The notes under the pieces were generated by a model. It worked only from the letters and a program-made list of their open reading frames with translations. It was not told where the DNA came from and ran no database searches. From the NCBI RefSeq assembly GCF_052857255.1, contig NW_027526484.1, forward strand, positions 2,515,501 through 2,579,500: 64,000 nucleotides of DNA, in the 5' to 3' direction. The stretch is from Amblyomma americanum (Eukaryota > Arthropoda > Arachnida > Ixodida > Ixodidae). Each line of letters opens with the position of its first letter. The stretch's first letter is position 1. A program made the position numbers and the translations under genes. This document shows, one piece after another, positions 1-11,402 of the stretch.

Positions 1-867
1 GAATCATAAAATATAAGCATCTGTGGACTGTGCATAAGCCTGGAAAGGTGCAGTGGCAGCTGTAGGGTCTAGAGCATGGGCATAATTCTCCAGTTCTTTG
101 ACACTGCCCATATTGTGGATTCGTATTGTCTCTACTTGAATTGCAACAACTGCCTGCTGCAAAAGTTGGCTGCGCCTGTCAGTGTCTGTTTGAACTGTGG
201 TCTTGCTGCTGTGGTCTGCTTCTGTGTTAGAACCTCAGCCATTCACACACTGCTGGCGCAGGAGCAACTTCAAAGTATCCAGGCTTTTTGATCTCCAGAG
301 TGAAATCGGGGTGTAATGGTCATTTCCCTTTTAACTCTAGTTATTTTTCTCTTTAAGAAAAGGTGGCTATGGAAAAGCCTACCCATGGAGGGCCAGACTC
401 CTCGAAGCAGGCATTAAAAATCAGCTGGAAAGTACCCTTCATGAAGAGGAAGGATTCGTGATAAAAATTCAGATTTCATGCTCGTACTGTTCCACTCAAT
501 TGAACGCCACGTAGTAGTAGTGCACAGGTCTGCAAGTAGTTTTATGTTGTGTCGCAATATACATTGTTTTCTGTCCTGAGCATATGCAGTTATTACGTGC
601 AAATTTTCAACCATGTTCAAACCTTTATTCTTTGTGGACTCATGCTTACTCAACCACTGCCACTCAAGAATTATTCTGTTTGACGTAAGTGGCAGTGCAG
701 ATGAGAAGGGAAAATTGGAGGGGAAACTTAAGCTCCACCTGAAGAGTTTGACGTGATAGCGTTAATGGTTTAGTGCCACCATATATGTGGAATTGATCAT
801 TGTCGACCATAAGGGCTCCTCCTACCGCTCCTTGCCCTGCAATGGCAGGTGCTGCCAGCAGTGGGGC

Positions 868-1071
868 GTGTGAGACCCAGGTTGATCTTCTGGCCGTGGC
901 AGTCACATTTCAGTGAAGATGAAATGCTGGAGGCCCCGTGTGCTGTGCGATGTCAATGCACGTGAAAGGACCCCATGTGGTGTAAATTACCAGAGTCCTC
1001 CACTGCGGCATCACTCATAGCCTGAGTTGCTCTGGGATGTTAAACCCCATCAAACGAAATCAAATTTAAAT
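868..1071 (+). mobile_element. Ruka-like tick SINE, 5'-truncated
   Basis: The body contains the tract gtgtgctgtgcgatgtcaa followed by a degenerate form of the Ruka-type body and a 3' end containing catagcctgagttgctctgg and a C/A-rich tail. This matches what I recall of the tRNA-derived Ruka-type SINE of hard ticks. Only the second half of the tRNA-like head (a degraded B box near 870-890) is recognisable. The left border is approximate. The copy is duplicated with block D at 39623-39826. Confidence 0.7.
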
Positions 1072-2697
1072 TCCACCTGCCATGGTGGGCAGTTTGCTCA
1101 CAATCCGGCAGACAGGTTTTGATGACATCACAAAAGCCATGTGACCGAGGTGCCCCACCTGCCTCCTAGGTTGCTTCTCTGGGGATTTTTCGTGTATTTT
1201 TCGCTCACGGATAATGACGCCAATGCCGATGACGATGCCAGCTTTTCTGCATGTGTGTCCTGTGCCTCACCACGACCAGGCTTTTGCATTTTCAGATCAG
1301 AGGTAGGATGTCACAGAGCATGAGGTGCGCATGAGAGTGTCAATTTTTTCCGCAGTTATTTATTGCCTTTAAACAGTATAACGTTACGCTAAGCACAGAC
1401 AATTTTTTTTTTATCCTGCTTGTCAAGAGGTTTTTCTCTTTTGCCGGGGTAGGACAGGAACATACTTCAGCTAAGAGTAGTGTTCTTGGAAAGTGTGAGC
1501 CATTAGCACAGACAGTGTAAACAAAACTGGAGGTGAATGCAGGGTGTCTCTCTTTTTTTTTGGATATAGCGAATAGGCGAAGCAAAGTCAGTGTTAATTA
1601 TGAAAATGCCTCATTTCTTGGCCACTTCTATCTCTCAATGGTGAAATCTTTTACAGGATAGGTTTGCAAGTAGTATTGATTTGTTAATTGTCCTTCTAGC
1701 TTCTCTATGGTTTTTTGTGTACTTGCACCACTGACTGATTTGTTCCTCTGTGTGTGCATGTGCATTTGGAAATCGGTAGGGAGATATTTCTGCCGACAGT
1801 GCTGCTGGCGGCATTCAAGGTGTGGGTGGGTAGCTTCACCTTGCATCACTGAGGAACGTATGAGGCAAGGTGTCTGCAGGCTGCTTCTGTAGCTTATACC
1901 TAACCTCTTACCTAAGAGTGGAGAGGCCATTTGATTGAGTGCGTTTTTAGAAAAGAAATTGCTGTCGATCTGCTCCTGCTGGGTCCGTCTGCGGCGAAAT
2001 GCATTTAAAGACTGCCAACCAACGTGACACTCATCGATGCACTTGATACTTTGGTTGGTTTCAGTGTCAGAATCGTCGCCATTGCACTTATGCATTGTCC
2101 AGGTGAAACAATTAACAAGCTCACAAGTAAAGCGTGGTGCTAAAGCCTGCAAATGAAGGGGAAATGTTGAAGAATGCTATGCCTTTGCCAAATTTGTTTT
2201 TACCTCCTTTTCTTGAGCTAACCCTTACCTAGTTTTCTCCGCCACCGCTACCTTTTGCCATTGGAGGAAATGAAATAGGATAGCTGCACCTCAATGGGGG
2301 CGTGAAATTGCAAGAAAAAAAGGAAGTCTCTGCTCAATACATGGAGCCTGATATGGAGTTGGACCCTCTTTGTCTCGTGCTCATGTTTACCAGCATGTAT
2401 AATTAGCCCATCAATGTCATCCAAATATCCGTAATAGTTTGCAAATTGCGTTATTAGTTAGTGATTGATTAAATTTAACTTTGCAGAGATATCAGTTGTG
2501 TCTTCCTAGGTGTATGCTTTCCATTCTTTATGAGGGCGCGTTTGAAGTGGGGCACTCTTTGAATACTTTTTGTTTGAAACCTTGGGGAGGAGCTATTGAA
2601 TGCCTATTTGCAAAAAAAAAGTCAATTTAAGGTTTTCTGCTCTCGGTGGGGATTTTGGAAATAACCCAGGTGACACATTTCCTGTTCCTGATTGCAG

Positions 2698-3179
2698 CGC
2701 ACCCAGCAGCAGCTGCGTCACCAGCCGAGCAGCGCGACCTTGGAGCCGAGCTCCCTGTGGTTTGCCCCATGACAGTGCGGACTTCCGCGGCTGCAACGTT
2801 GACGGCCTCCGGCACAGGGCAGCTGCGAGAGGGGACACAGCCAGCTGAGGCAGCGCACTTACCTAGCAGGGCAAGGCCATCAAGGGAGGAGAGTTCGTCG
2901 GAGGAGGCGGAGCAAAGTGCCACAACTGGACAAGAGTGCCCACTGCAGCCACAGCAAATGGGGTCGGTGCTGGCGGCACTGATGGCAATAGTAGAAAAAT
3001 TGGGGCAGATTTCGGACAACATGCAGCTGTTTAGAAACGAGCTCGGGCTGTGGTTTAGGCCAGACTTGCATCACCCTACGGAGCTGAGGGACAGGAGATG
3101 TGCCTCATGTGGCCAGGAGCAGTCATCAGGAGTGGCACCACTTCTGGTCAGGGGGCAGGAAGTACCGGGCCAGGAACAG
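2698..3179 (+). CDS. Candidate internal exon Y, copy 1
   Basis: An open frame runs from an acceptor (cctgttcctgattgcag ending at 2697) to a donor (gtgggt starting at 3180). The exon is 482 nt, enters in phase 1 and leaves in phase 0. The translation is Ala/Ser/Pro/Glu-rich and probably disordered over its first 95 residues (acidic Ser/Glu stretch near 2890-2915), then has a likely amphipathic helix beginning MGSVLAALMAIVEKLGQ near 2958, and ends with a Cys-containing basic stretch. I recognise no family. Copy 2 at 41494-41975 is identical in the exon as far as I can see, so selection cannot be judged. Its phase-0 end cannot join the downstream X exons, which need phase 1, so this copy looks stranded. 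Coding status is inferred from open frame plus splice sites. Confidence 0.5.
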
Positions 3180-3374
3180 GTGGGTGAAGTCAGAAACACA
3201 CCTTCGTCATTTGCGTTTTGACAGTTCATATTGAATCAAGTCAGGTTGCGATGAAGCTGGCCATTAGGCTCCCATTGGCATGTACTTGCTGACTGTTGGC
3301 TGTCCATATTTGCTGCTGTATACTTGTTCTGCACTGTCGGTTTTTATTTTCTTTGGCTACAATTGATGTGTGTG

Positions 3375-4012
3375 GGCGGTTCACGGGAAGTTGCTGTTAG
3401 AAAAAAAATTAGTGAATTCACAATTCTGAAATCTTCAGGGAAAGTGTTTTTTTTTCGTGCTGATTTCTGTGATGTCTTTTCATTTTGTGCAAAACAGGCA
3501 CTTGAGCACTTACGTAATATTTTATGTAAGCTTTTCGCCGAGAGTTTTTAGGAATTTTTCAGCACAGAACTTGCTAAAAGACATGTCATTGGTTTACCGG
3601 AATAAAATAAGGGTAAAATTACTTGCCGCCTATCATAGAAGTTGAGTTATATTGTTCTGAAGTTGCCACTTCATGGCTGGAAGAAAAAGTTTTATTTGTT
3701 TTTGCAGTGGCGACTTCAAAATCGTGTAACCAGTTCTATGATAGATAGGACGATAATTTTACTTTTATTGCATTCTTCAATGTCAAGAGAAACCAATGGG
3801 ATGCATTTTGGTAAGTTCCCTGCAGCAGAATTCCTTCAAAGCTCTCGGCAAAAAACTTACATAACGTATTACATAAGTGCACAACTACTTGCTCTACACA
3901 AAATTAAATGACATATATTTGGAATAGGGAGGCTAAACCACATGTTCCCTGAAAGTTTCATAGTTGTGACTGAGGTATTAAAATTTTTTTTATGACCAGC
4001 TTCACCCCTTAA
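3375..4012. repeat. Foldback (long inverted-repeat) element, copy 1
   Basis: The segment reads as an imperfect palindrome. The inner arms pair around 3508-3660 and 3700-3876: for example acttacgtaatattttatg on the left matches the reverse complement of cataacgtattacataagt on the right, and gaagttgccac matches gtggcgacttc near the centre (about 3690). Weaker pairing extends outward through cttcagggaa at 3435 and its partner near 3950, to A-rich outer edges. This is the shape of a MITE or foldback element with no coding capacity. Outer edges are approximate. The duplicate lies at 42172-42809. Confidence 0.75.
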
Positions 4013-4204
4013 GGTGAGACGCGGGTCTTGAAATGATCAAAAAGTGCAAAAATTTCGATTTTGCAAAAATGGCATATTTGGGATCAATACACACTAAAGT
4101 TCCTGTCTAAAAAGCTTGAAGGTCTAAGTTCAAGATCCAACTACTAAGATATTGCTACGCTACTAACTACTGTAGTGGTGCCATACAGCGTCTAAACTGC
4201 ATTT

Positions 4205-5169
4205 CCGATGTGGGGGGTGTAGAAAACCGACCATATTTTTCTAGCTCAAATTTGGGTGAAAATTGGGTTACTCAGAAAAAAAATTTTACGTAGTTTGGGC
4301 TTTTTTGGTACACAAGACAGTATAATGGCAATGATTTGTTTTTCTGCTAGACACGAAATTTTCTTGTTTTGCTCAATATTTCATAAACAAAATGGAAATT
4401 GCAGATTCCAGTAAAAAGTTATTTACTAGTTAAGATTTTTTTATACCCTGTTACAAATATTCCATCGCATACTCTATCAGTCTCCCATGAGAGACTCCCG
4501 CGTCTGAGCAATACCACATCCTGCCATTATTTGTATTATGTGAAAACATTAAACATCATAGCGACGATTTTAAATGCGGAAGGTGTTGGGTCAGGGTGTT
4601 GTCAGCGTGGATGGTGCTTCCTAAGCGAAATTGATATACAACGTCTTGTCGGCACCCATGTTCTGGCCTCTCGTTTCTACATCGTCCTTTTCGAACTTGT
4701 CCTCAGATTCGTCCACCTCATAAGAACAAGAATTAAAAGAGGTTCAGGGTCCTTGATTGACCAAAGACACCCCTCTGCAATAAGCTTTAGATATCCACAA
4801 ATTTTCTTGTGGTGTCTTGAGCTTTGTGAGCTGAAGACCAATATGGTCTAGAAGGCCGGCCCACTTTCAGGGAAAAATCGGGTTTGACCTGATTCTTAAG
4901 AAAAGTTCGGTGTGCAAAAACCAGGTAAAAGTGTGTTTTACATGAAAAACGAAGGGCTTTACTTACATTGCATAGCCTCTGCCAGCAAAATGATAATTTC
5001 CTGTGACAAAGCGTACTGCTTCCTTTTTTGCGCTTGTTCCATTTTATCTGTGAGGTTTCTTTTGTGTTGATCCCAAGTTATACATTCATATTCTAAGGCA
5101 GACATAATGTTAGTCAGGTATGTTTACTTTCAAGGATGACTGAGTGTGCTTAAAAATCACTTTGGTAAA
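4205..5169. other. Non-coding stretch, no feature recognised
   Basis: AT-rich sequence with short unsupported open frames only. It begins where the copy of block D at 43003 is interrupted, so it may be the continuation of the same larger repeat, but no second copy is visible in the window to test this. Confidence 0.6.
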
Positions 5170-5475
5170 AAACAATAAGCTTTTTGCTGTAATTTAGTAT
5201 GATTAGGCCAGTGAAGCACTTCAGTAAATGTAACTTCAATATATTTAACAGTTTCTGTAGTTCAAACCACATTATTTGTTTTACACGAGCTAAGGGAGGG
5301 CTTTTTTCATCCTTTCTTTTTGTAAACTGCACATAACATTTTTCAGTACTGAAAGTCATCTGCCATAGATTGCACCAGAGAGAGACTTTTTTGACTTTAG
5401 ACTGCAAAATAGACACATCGTCAAGGAATTTGATTGGACAGTATACAGCACAGTCATTAGCGTATGGCCTGATGA
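5170..5475 (-). pseudogene. LINE reverse-transcriptase fragment (CR1/Jockey-like)
   Basis: Read on the minus strand, the frame gives a degraded catalytic box (YANDC in place of F/Y-A-D-D) near 5440-5460, followed about 20 residues later by LQSKVKKVSLWCNLWQM and a TEKC motif. The W-C-x2-W-Q-M...KC pattern is the region after the YADD box in CR1/L2/Jockey-type non-LTR reverse transcriptases. The first catalytic Asp is replaced by Asn. The fragment is 5'-truncated, with no recognisable endonuclease or earlier palm motifs, and it fades after about 5170. It is a dead fragment; clade assignment is tentative. Confidence 0.55.
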
Positions 5476-7368
5476 TGGTGGATGGAAGGTCTGCTGCTCA
5501 GTCATTTATTGACACTATTAGGCCTCAAAGTTTATTTACTAGACCAAGGTCATATACCGTCGCGCACTCCCCCATGCCGGTGTCCTTCGCATGCCGCAGT
5601 TCACGCACGTGTATGTCTCCACCGCGGCAGTCCTCCCCGCTCATACCAAGCACCACGCATGTCCAGTTCCTGCGCCCTTCCCCCAGGCCACCGCGTTGCC
5701 GTCCCCATCAGCTTGTTCCACAGTGCTCCACTTTGACACCTGCTCGCGGCACTGACACTGGCCCTCACAACACAAGGAATAAAAGTGCACTTTATAGATC
5801 TGATGTTACACTGTTCAGAACAACGTACTGTTTATGCAAGGGTAAACAATTGCTTATCCTCTCGAGATTATTATGAAAATGAAAGCTAACTAGGTGTGGC
5901 AATTTTTTTGCAAAAGAAGATTGTGCATATACTTGTTGATCAGTTTTTAAACTGGTTGCAAATATGTCTGGTGCAAATTAGTTTGCTATATTGGGAGGTA
6001 TGCTTCTAATAAAACATATCTAGGCACTATATGCTACGTATTGCTCAACCGAAGCAACGAGTCCGAGTTATCACAGCATTTGTTCTCTGAGCTCCTGAAA
6101 TCTTTGTGCAGAAAACCGCACCGGGGTGATGACTAATACACAAGGGTGCACAAATGTGGCTTCTCATTTTAGTGATCAGTCTGGTGTGATTTTGTGTACG
6201 ATGAACTACCAACTAGTCCCTGTTATTGCTCACCTGATCTTGATGCATCTATGCCCAGGGCTATAGCTTTTAGCGTAGTGCGGGTTCCCATCCGAGTTCA
6301 TTTAGTTGTGTTGTGCATGATAAACCGGAGGGAAAACCGTGCTGACCAGGAGAAAAATGATATTTTCCTAGAAGTGCTTTACCTAGGTTAGAGTACAGGA
6401 AGTGTTCGAGCATATCTTACAGCAAGTGAAGGTTAAAAATACTGTACAATCACTTTCTTTAAATACTTGCATCACTTTGGATGCCAGTGATGGATGCCCA
6501 GGCGAAGACAAGACCTCTTGTCGAAACATTGGCAAGCAATCTGAGACTTTCCTTTCCCTTGTTCACTTTGTGATTATTCCAGTCTTAGGGCAGTTTTTGC
6601 ATTTTGTTGTGTATTAGATAACTAAAAGAGGAGCAGCCTGTCTTGAACAATGCCTCGAAATGTAATCAGAAATTTTTTTCAGCTCCATGACCGAATGAGG
6701 ATTAGCGCAGCTAGCTGACTGCAGCCATGAGTAAAGCATTTTGTATAATTTTCTTGGAAGCAATATGAGGCAGTCTGTAACTGTTGGCAGACGATGTGCT
6801 TAGGAGGTGACACCAGGGCCCTCTTGTGTGTGTTCGTCGCCGTCTTGCATGAAGGAGGCCAGTTCAACAATTTGAAGAGCTTTGGTTATGGTCGGGGAGA
6901 ACCTGGCACAGAGTGTTCTTGGCCTTCTTTCTGCCTCTGCGGAGGAATCCGAAAGCTTGCAGCAGATTTGCTTGCATGCATTGGTTCTAAAAGAGGTGTA
7001 TTGAATGTGTTCTTCATGTGTTCATCGTGTGGTTTCTGCATGTGTGCAGAACTGCTCCAGAGCGTTGATATATGTGCGGACATGGAACCAGGCAGCCTCG
7101 GAGGCTCCAAGAGACCAAGGTGCGTTCGCATTTGTACGTCAACACCATAGCAAGCAAGAACGAGGCAGCTGTATTTCAGGGGTGGGGGACAAAACAGGAA
7201 GTTATCAGCTTAAGCTCCTTTATTGTGTACATGTATAGCTGAGAATAGGTAAGATTAAGGTTGTATTAGAACGCATACAAAAAACTAAAGATCCTAACAG
7301 TCTTTGAAACCAAGGAAAGCATAGGGAAACATTACTGTTGTGATTTATTCTTTATTGTCGCTGGAACA
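5476..7368. other. Mostly unique non-coding sequence
   Basis: The stretch 5560-5760 is distinctly GC-rich compared with its surroundings and may be a transposon remnant (on the minus strand it ends in an AATAAA-containing tract), but I could not identify it. The rest is AT-rich with short, unsupported open frames. The right end abuts the first tandem unit at 7369. Confidence 0.5.
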
Positions 7369-7772
7369 GTGGAAAAGTAATTGGGTGATCATTTCAGACA
7401 GAAGAAGATGTAACGAAGTATAAGAAAAGAGCTGAACCTGCTAATGAAGTTGTAGGGTCGCACAAACAACATATAGGTCGTTGGTTTGGCTCTCACTGGT
7501 GGCATGTCTTCTAGATTGGTAAATTATCTCTTGTCTCAAATGAATGCTTAGTAACTACTCTACTTGACAAGAGACAATAAAAGATAAATAATAGTAAGGT
7601 ATTCTTCTGCTTTCGTTTGTTCTGGAGGCTGCGTCTTCCAGTAAATGAAGTTAGTTAGCTGTTGTCTCGCAGCCATCAATGCACCATATGTAACGGTTAA
7701 AACCCTTGTGTATCATGGGTAAACAAAAACACTGAAATGTGCTACAGAACTGATGTGGCAAGTAACCTAGAG

Positions 7773-8500
7773 CATGACACTTAGCTCCTACTAGACCAGT
7801 GTCATGCTAATGATAGCGATTTTCTTATATGCAGCTCAACACTATAGTGCAGGGATAATTGCAGCAGTTGTGGCAAAACATCGTTACACCAAGCTTAGCT
7901 CAGCATATTGCAATGACTGGATGGTGGGCAATGCAGCTGCCCATACTGGGTACTGCTTCAGATGTCGTGTCAATGCCTTATACAGGTGGACAAAGGCTGA
8001 AGAGACGGTGTGCACGTCTCCCCTCCAAGCACAGTCCAGCAAAGATTTTGCGGCTGGATCAGGCTACTGGAACTGAGACGTCAGAAGGCAGTATGACTGC
8101 ACCACAAGGGCACAAGCACCCAACAGCCCATGGTGAGATGCTTGCTTGGCCTGTTATATTGTCTCACCACTGAAATCATGTTCTTCCTCATGCTGCTACC
8201 AAAAATGTGCTGCTCATGCGTGCTGCTAACCCTGAGTGCACTTATATTCACGCCAAAATGGGGGCAAAGCTGCGTATGCATACCATATGCTCCTCTTTGC
8301 ATGGGTCGCAATGTGGTTTGATGTTGTTTATAGGTTCTACATACCTGGCGCCTCCAACTTTGCTCAGACTGTGGGACATAGGTAACAGACGTGTTGTCAC
8401 TCAGTATGGGTTTTCCTGTTTGTTCCGCAAGCACGCTGCAGGAGAGAGGACGTGCAGATTGTACGCTGGATTCGTGTGAATGCTCGACGTCCAGACCGAC
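7773..8500. repeat. Hairpin-headed segment A (type copy)
   Basis: The segment opens with catgacact, a 16-nt spacer and agtgtcatg, a perfect 9-bp inverted repeat. About 700 bp of shared sequence follows. The hairpin head recurs at 7773, 11044, 13548, 16821, 19323, 22593, 24809, 24932, 30693, 32059 and 32182, with one arm mismatch in several copies; some of these are short heads only. Short open frames inside are not conserved between copies, so I treat the segment as non-coding repeat. Confidence 0.75.
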
Positions 8501-8581
8501 TGACAGATGCTTGGTCACGTGTCGCAATAACCGCGCTGACGCGCGCGGGCCATACGCGATTCGGTCCGCTTGTCTGAACCC

Positions 8582-8829
8582 ACCTTAAGGGCCATCGGGG
8601 TATCTTGTCTTCACATTACATGCCTTGCCCAAGCCCATTTCTTCCTCTTGATTTTGACTAGGATGTCATTAACCTGCGTTTGTTCCCTCACCCAATCTGC
8701 CCACTTCCAGCTTAACGTTACACCTATCGTTCTTCTTCAGTTTGGTGTGCTGTCCTCAACTTAAACTAAACCGTTCTCGCTAGCCTCCACGCTTCTCCCC
8801 ATAGGTTTTTGCCTCGATTTTCACGAGAA
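8582..8829 (-). mobile_element. RTE-type LINE 3' fragment in unit 1
   Basis: On the minus strand this corresponds to the C-terminal, post-reverse-transcriptase part of a tick RTE-like LINE (a region encoding a basic stretch ending in a W-A-G-H-V-like motif). It is truncated on its 3' side compared with the longer copy at 35095-35545. The same fragment sits at 14357-14604 and 20132-20379. Identification is by recall of the family sequence. Confidence 0.6.
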
Positions 8830-9151
8830 CCAAAAAAGGGAAAAAATTCCAGCAAAATCCAACCACACTATTCAAGCCAAGAAAGGCTGTACCATGGGAA
8901 ATTTATTTTGATATCATCGAACAAGAACAAAGCTTCTTCCCAGGCCAAGTAGTATGAGAGGATTTTTTTTAATTTTTTGTTCTACGATTATCTGTGTCTG
9001 AAATGAACGAGGTAGAATGGTGAATTTTTTTCATACATATGTTGGTTGGTCACTAATTTTCGTCTGTGTTCACTTTCACTCACGTTTTCCCCCTACATTT
9101 CGTTGTGTTTAGTATGGGAGAATGCACTTTGCTTTGTTAATTTACTTGCAG

Positions 9152-10627
9152 GTGACGGTGCCTCTGATGAGAGAAGCATGCTGATCAACATGAGAGCAGA
9201 AATGGGGGATCGCCGGTCGCTCACTCCCTTGCCTCCATCTCCTCCACATGGTGGGGAGGAAAGCAAAGTTGACCAATTTGAGGTCACCTTACCAGACCTG
9301 CCCTCCATATCCCTATGGCTGCCCTGGTCACTGCAGTCAGTGGCCTCTCCACCAGAGCCAGAGACCTCTTCACCAGAGCCAGTGCCGGAGTCTACTCCTC
9401 CTCCAGGACCATCCCAACCCACACGTCTGTTGGAGGCTTGTGTGCAGGTATCTCGGGAGGAGCAGCTGGAGCCTGCTACTCTGGAGGAACCTGTGGTGCC
9501 TTTGGCTTCCTTCGAACTGCCACAGGATGCGGCTGAGGGGCAGGAGCATGGCAAAGAGCAAATGGCATTTGCATCCATCTCTGTACCAGAGCCAGGGCTA
9601 GTGCTGGAAGTAACTTCAGAACCACCCCAACCCAAAAGACTGTCAGAGGCTCACATGCAGGAATCTCTGGATGAGCAGCAGGATCTTGCAATGAGAGATG
9701 TTAAGGAACTTGTGGCACTTTCAGTTTCTTCCAAACTGCCACACGAGACTGCAGGGATGCTGGAGCACGTCAACGACACAATGGCGCTTGCATCTGTCTC
9801 TGCACCAGACCTAAGGCCTGTGCCAGAGCTGACTCCTACTTCAGAACCACCCCAACCCACACAGCCGTCGGGGGCTAGTGTGCAGGAATATCTGGAGGAG
9901 CAGCTGGAGCCTTTTACTTCCTCCAAACTGGAGCAGCAGAATCTTGCAATGGAAGCTGCGAGAGAACTAATGGTGACTTCAGGATCCTTTGAGCTGCCCC
10001 AGGAAACAGCAATGCAGCTGGAGCATGCTGAAGAGGCAATGGCGCCTGTAGCTATATCTGCACTGAACCCAGGCCTTTTGCCGGAGGTGTCACCTCTTTC
10101 AGAAGCATCTGAATCCAGACATGTATTGGTAGCTAGCACGCAGGCATCTCTGTCAGAAGAGCTGAAGTCTGCTGCTGTCTCCAAGATGGAGTTGCAGGCC
10201 CCTGTAATGGAAGCTGTGGAGGAACTTACGATGACTTCAGCTTCCTCCAAACTACCACAGGATATTGCAGGGATGTTGGAGCACGTTGCAGGACCGATGG
10301 CGCTTGGGGCTATCTCTGTGCAGGAGACAGGACTGGACGTGCCTGCTCGGTCAGAACCACCACAGACAGCTTGGCCACCAGACCTTTTTATGCTAAGTCA
10401 GGTGGCAGAATCTGCCGCTCGCTGTGAACTGAAGCAGCAAAATCTTGGTCAGGAGGGGCCAGTGACGGCTCTGCCGGCTTCCCCCGAGCTTGCTCCGGCC
10501 TCTGTCCTCGAGTCCGTGGCACTTGCAGCTTCATCTGAGCCAGTGCAGCCAACCACAACGGCGCTGCTGCCTCAACTGGCCGAGTCTGGCCTGTCACCGC
10601 ATCCAGAGGCTGTATTTGAATCAGAGC
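9152..10627 (+). CDS. Internal exon X1, Pro/Glu-rich repeat protein
   Basis: The exon runs from an acceptor (ttaatttacttgcag ending 9151) to a consensus donor gtaagt at 10628. It is 1,476 nt and phase 1 at both ends, so it can be skipped or multiplied without changing frame. The 492-codon product is acidic, Pro/Glu/Ser-rich and probably disordered. It contains five imperfect repeats of 73-100 residues with the order SEPPQP, then a SLxEQ or similar motif, then S-K/F-LPQ..A..LEH, then MA..xIS. No enzyme motif, signal peptide or membrane segment is seen. The frame is also open upstream to an ATG at 9046, but those codons lie in the polypyrimidine tract and are probably intronic. I do not recognise the family; the middle disordered region of a large nuclear protein is a plausible reading. 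Confidence 0.72.
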
Positions 10628-11006
10628 GTAAGTATTTCTGATTTCTTGTGCAGGTTGCAGAACCATGCGTACATTGTGAATGACCTGATGCATGGCTTCA
10701 CTTTGCAGCTCGTACTGTAAAATTTGGGTGAGAACACTGGATGGCAGGGACACAGTGCAGGCTTTCAATGTGTGTTGGAACAATATGGCTGCATTATATC
10801 AAGCTGTCAAAGGACTGTTATCATGCCATCACAAGTAACTAGGTGACAGCATGAACTTTTATTCATGGGCAGTAACTGCGAAGCATCGCAATCTGATGCT
10901 TGTTGCTTGGATGAAGGTGACATGTTTCGTAATTGGGCTAAACGGCAGTCACAGCCTGCTACCATCATGATTAAAAATAATTTGATTTGGTCTCTTTAAT
11001 TTTTAA

Positions 11007-11043
11007 GTGTGTGTGCGCGCGTGCGTGCGAGAGAAAGAGAGAG
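11007..11043. repeat. GT/GC microsatellite with GA tail
   Basis: A run of gtgtgtgtgcgcgcgtgcgtgc is followed by gagagaaagagagag. It lies directly before a segment A hairpin. The same arrangement recurs before the copies at 16821, 22593, 24809, 30693 and 32059 with different lengths, and seems to be part of the repeated segment. Confidence 0.8.
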
Positions 11044-11210
11044 CATGACACTTAGCTCCTACTAGACCAATGTCATGCTAATCATAGCAATATGCAGCTC
11101 AACACCATAGTGCAGGGATAATTGCGGCAGTTGTGGAAAAACATCGTTACGCCGACCTTAGCTCAGCATATTGCAATGACTAGATGGTGGACAGCTACCC
11201 ATACTGGGTT

Positions 11211-11402
11211 AAAACAGATCCTTGGGCGAGTTGGTAACTCATTATAACCAGAACAGCGCTCACTAAGACACGGACACGAAGGGAGACACGACACACACGA
11301 GCGCTGACTTTCAACTGGTGTTTATTGTTTGGAACGAGGCATGTATACAGTTCCAACAACACAAGGAAACCAAACCATCCATTCATAGATTCATAGTTAA
11401 TT
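11211..11402. mobile_element. 190-bp insertion in second A segment
   Basis: The related copy near 30840 reads directly from catactgggt into actgcttcagatgtcg, whereas here about 190 bp lie between these words (starting near taaaacagatccttgggcga). The insertion includes cactaagacacggacacga and cgagcgctgactttcaact, tracts I associate with a dispersed tick repeat of unknown class. Short duplications of actgcttcaga-like words follow it. It is present in all three tandem units (also about 16988-17179 and 22760-22951), so it predates the tandem amplification. Confidence 0.6.

Larger units (their letters stand above)
1..4204. repeat. Segmental duplication block D, copy 1
   Basis: This block is repeated in direct orientation at 38756-43003 and differs by roughly a dozen substitutions, a few homopolymer lengths and one indel of about 42 bp (absent here near position 1330, present near 40091). 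Homology already exists at position 1, so the duplication probably extends leftward beyond the window. It ends at 4204, which matches the point where copy 2 is interrupted by a Gypsy LTR; that endpoint therefore reflects a later insertion in copy 2, not necessarily the original duplication boundary. The block carries a SINE fragment, exon Y1 and a foldback palindrome. Divergence is low enough to be allelic, so an assembly artefact is possible. Confidence 0.93.

Noticed and set aside
1628..2152. 174-codon open frame on the minus strand (also at 40424-40948) with a C...C...H.H pattern
   Set aside because: The spacing does not fit a C2H2 finger (one residue between the His), no splice sites or start context support it, and the second copy is a recent duplicate so conservation is uninformative.
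4399..4851. 150-codon plus-strand frame
   Set aside because: No domain, no splice sites and AT-rich composition unlike exons X, Y and Z.
5370..5876. 168-codon plus-strand frame including a Pro-rich GC-rich stretch
   Set aside because: It overlaps a minus-strand reverse-transcriptase fragment, has no splice signals and reads as translated non-coding sequence.
7804..8588. Several 60-150 codon frames in segment A, repeated in every unit
   Set aside because: The corresponding frames are not kept in the diverged copies near 24809, 30693 and 32182, so they are not under coding constraint.
9046..9151. ATG and 35 codons upstream of exon X as the true start of a single-exon gene
   Set aside because: The stretch is a pyrimidine-rich region ending in a consensus acceptor and its translation is hydrophobic and unlike the rest; an internal exon explains it better.
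9093..9635. Long minus-strand open frames opposite exon X (also 9651-10250, 10388-10783 and their copies)
   Set aside because: They mirror the repetitive, GC-biased codons of the plus-strand exon and lack their own splice or domain evidence.
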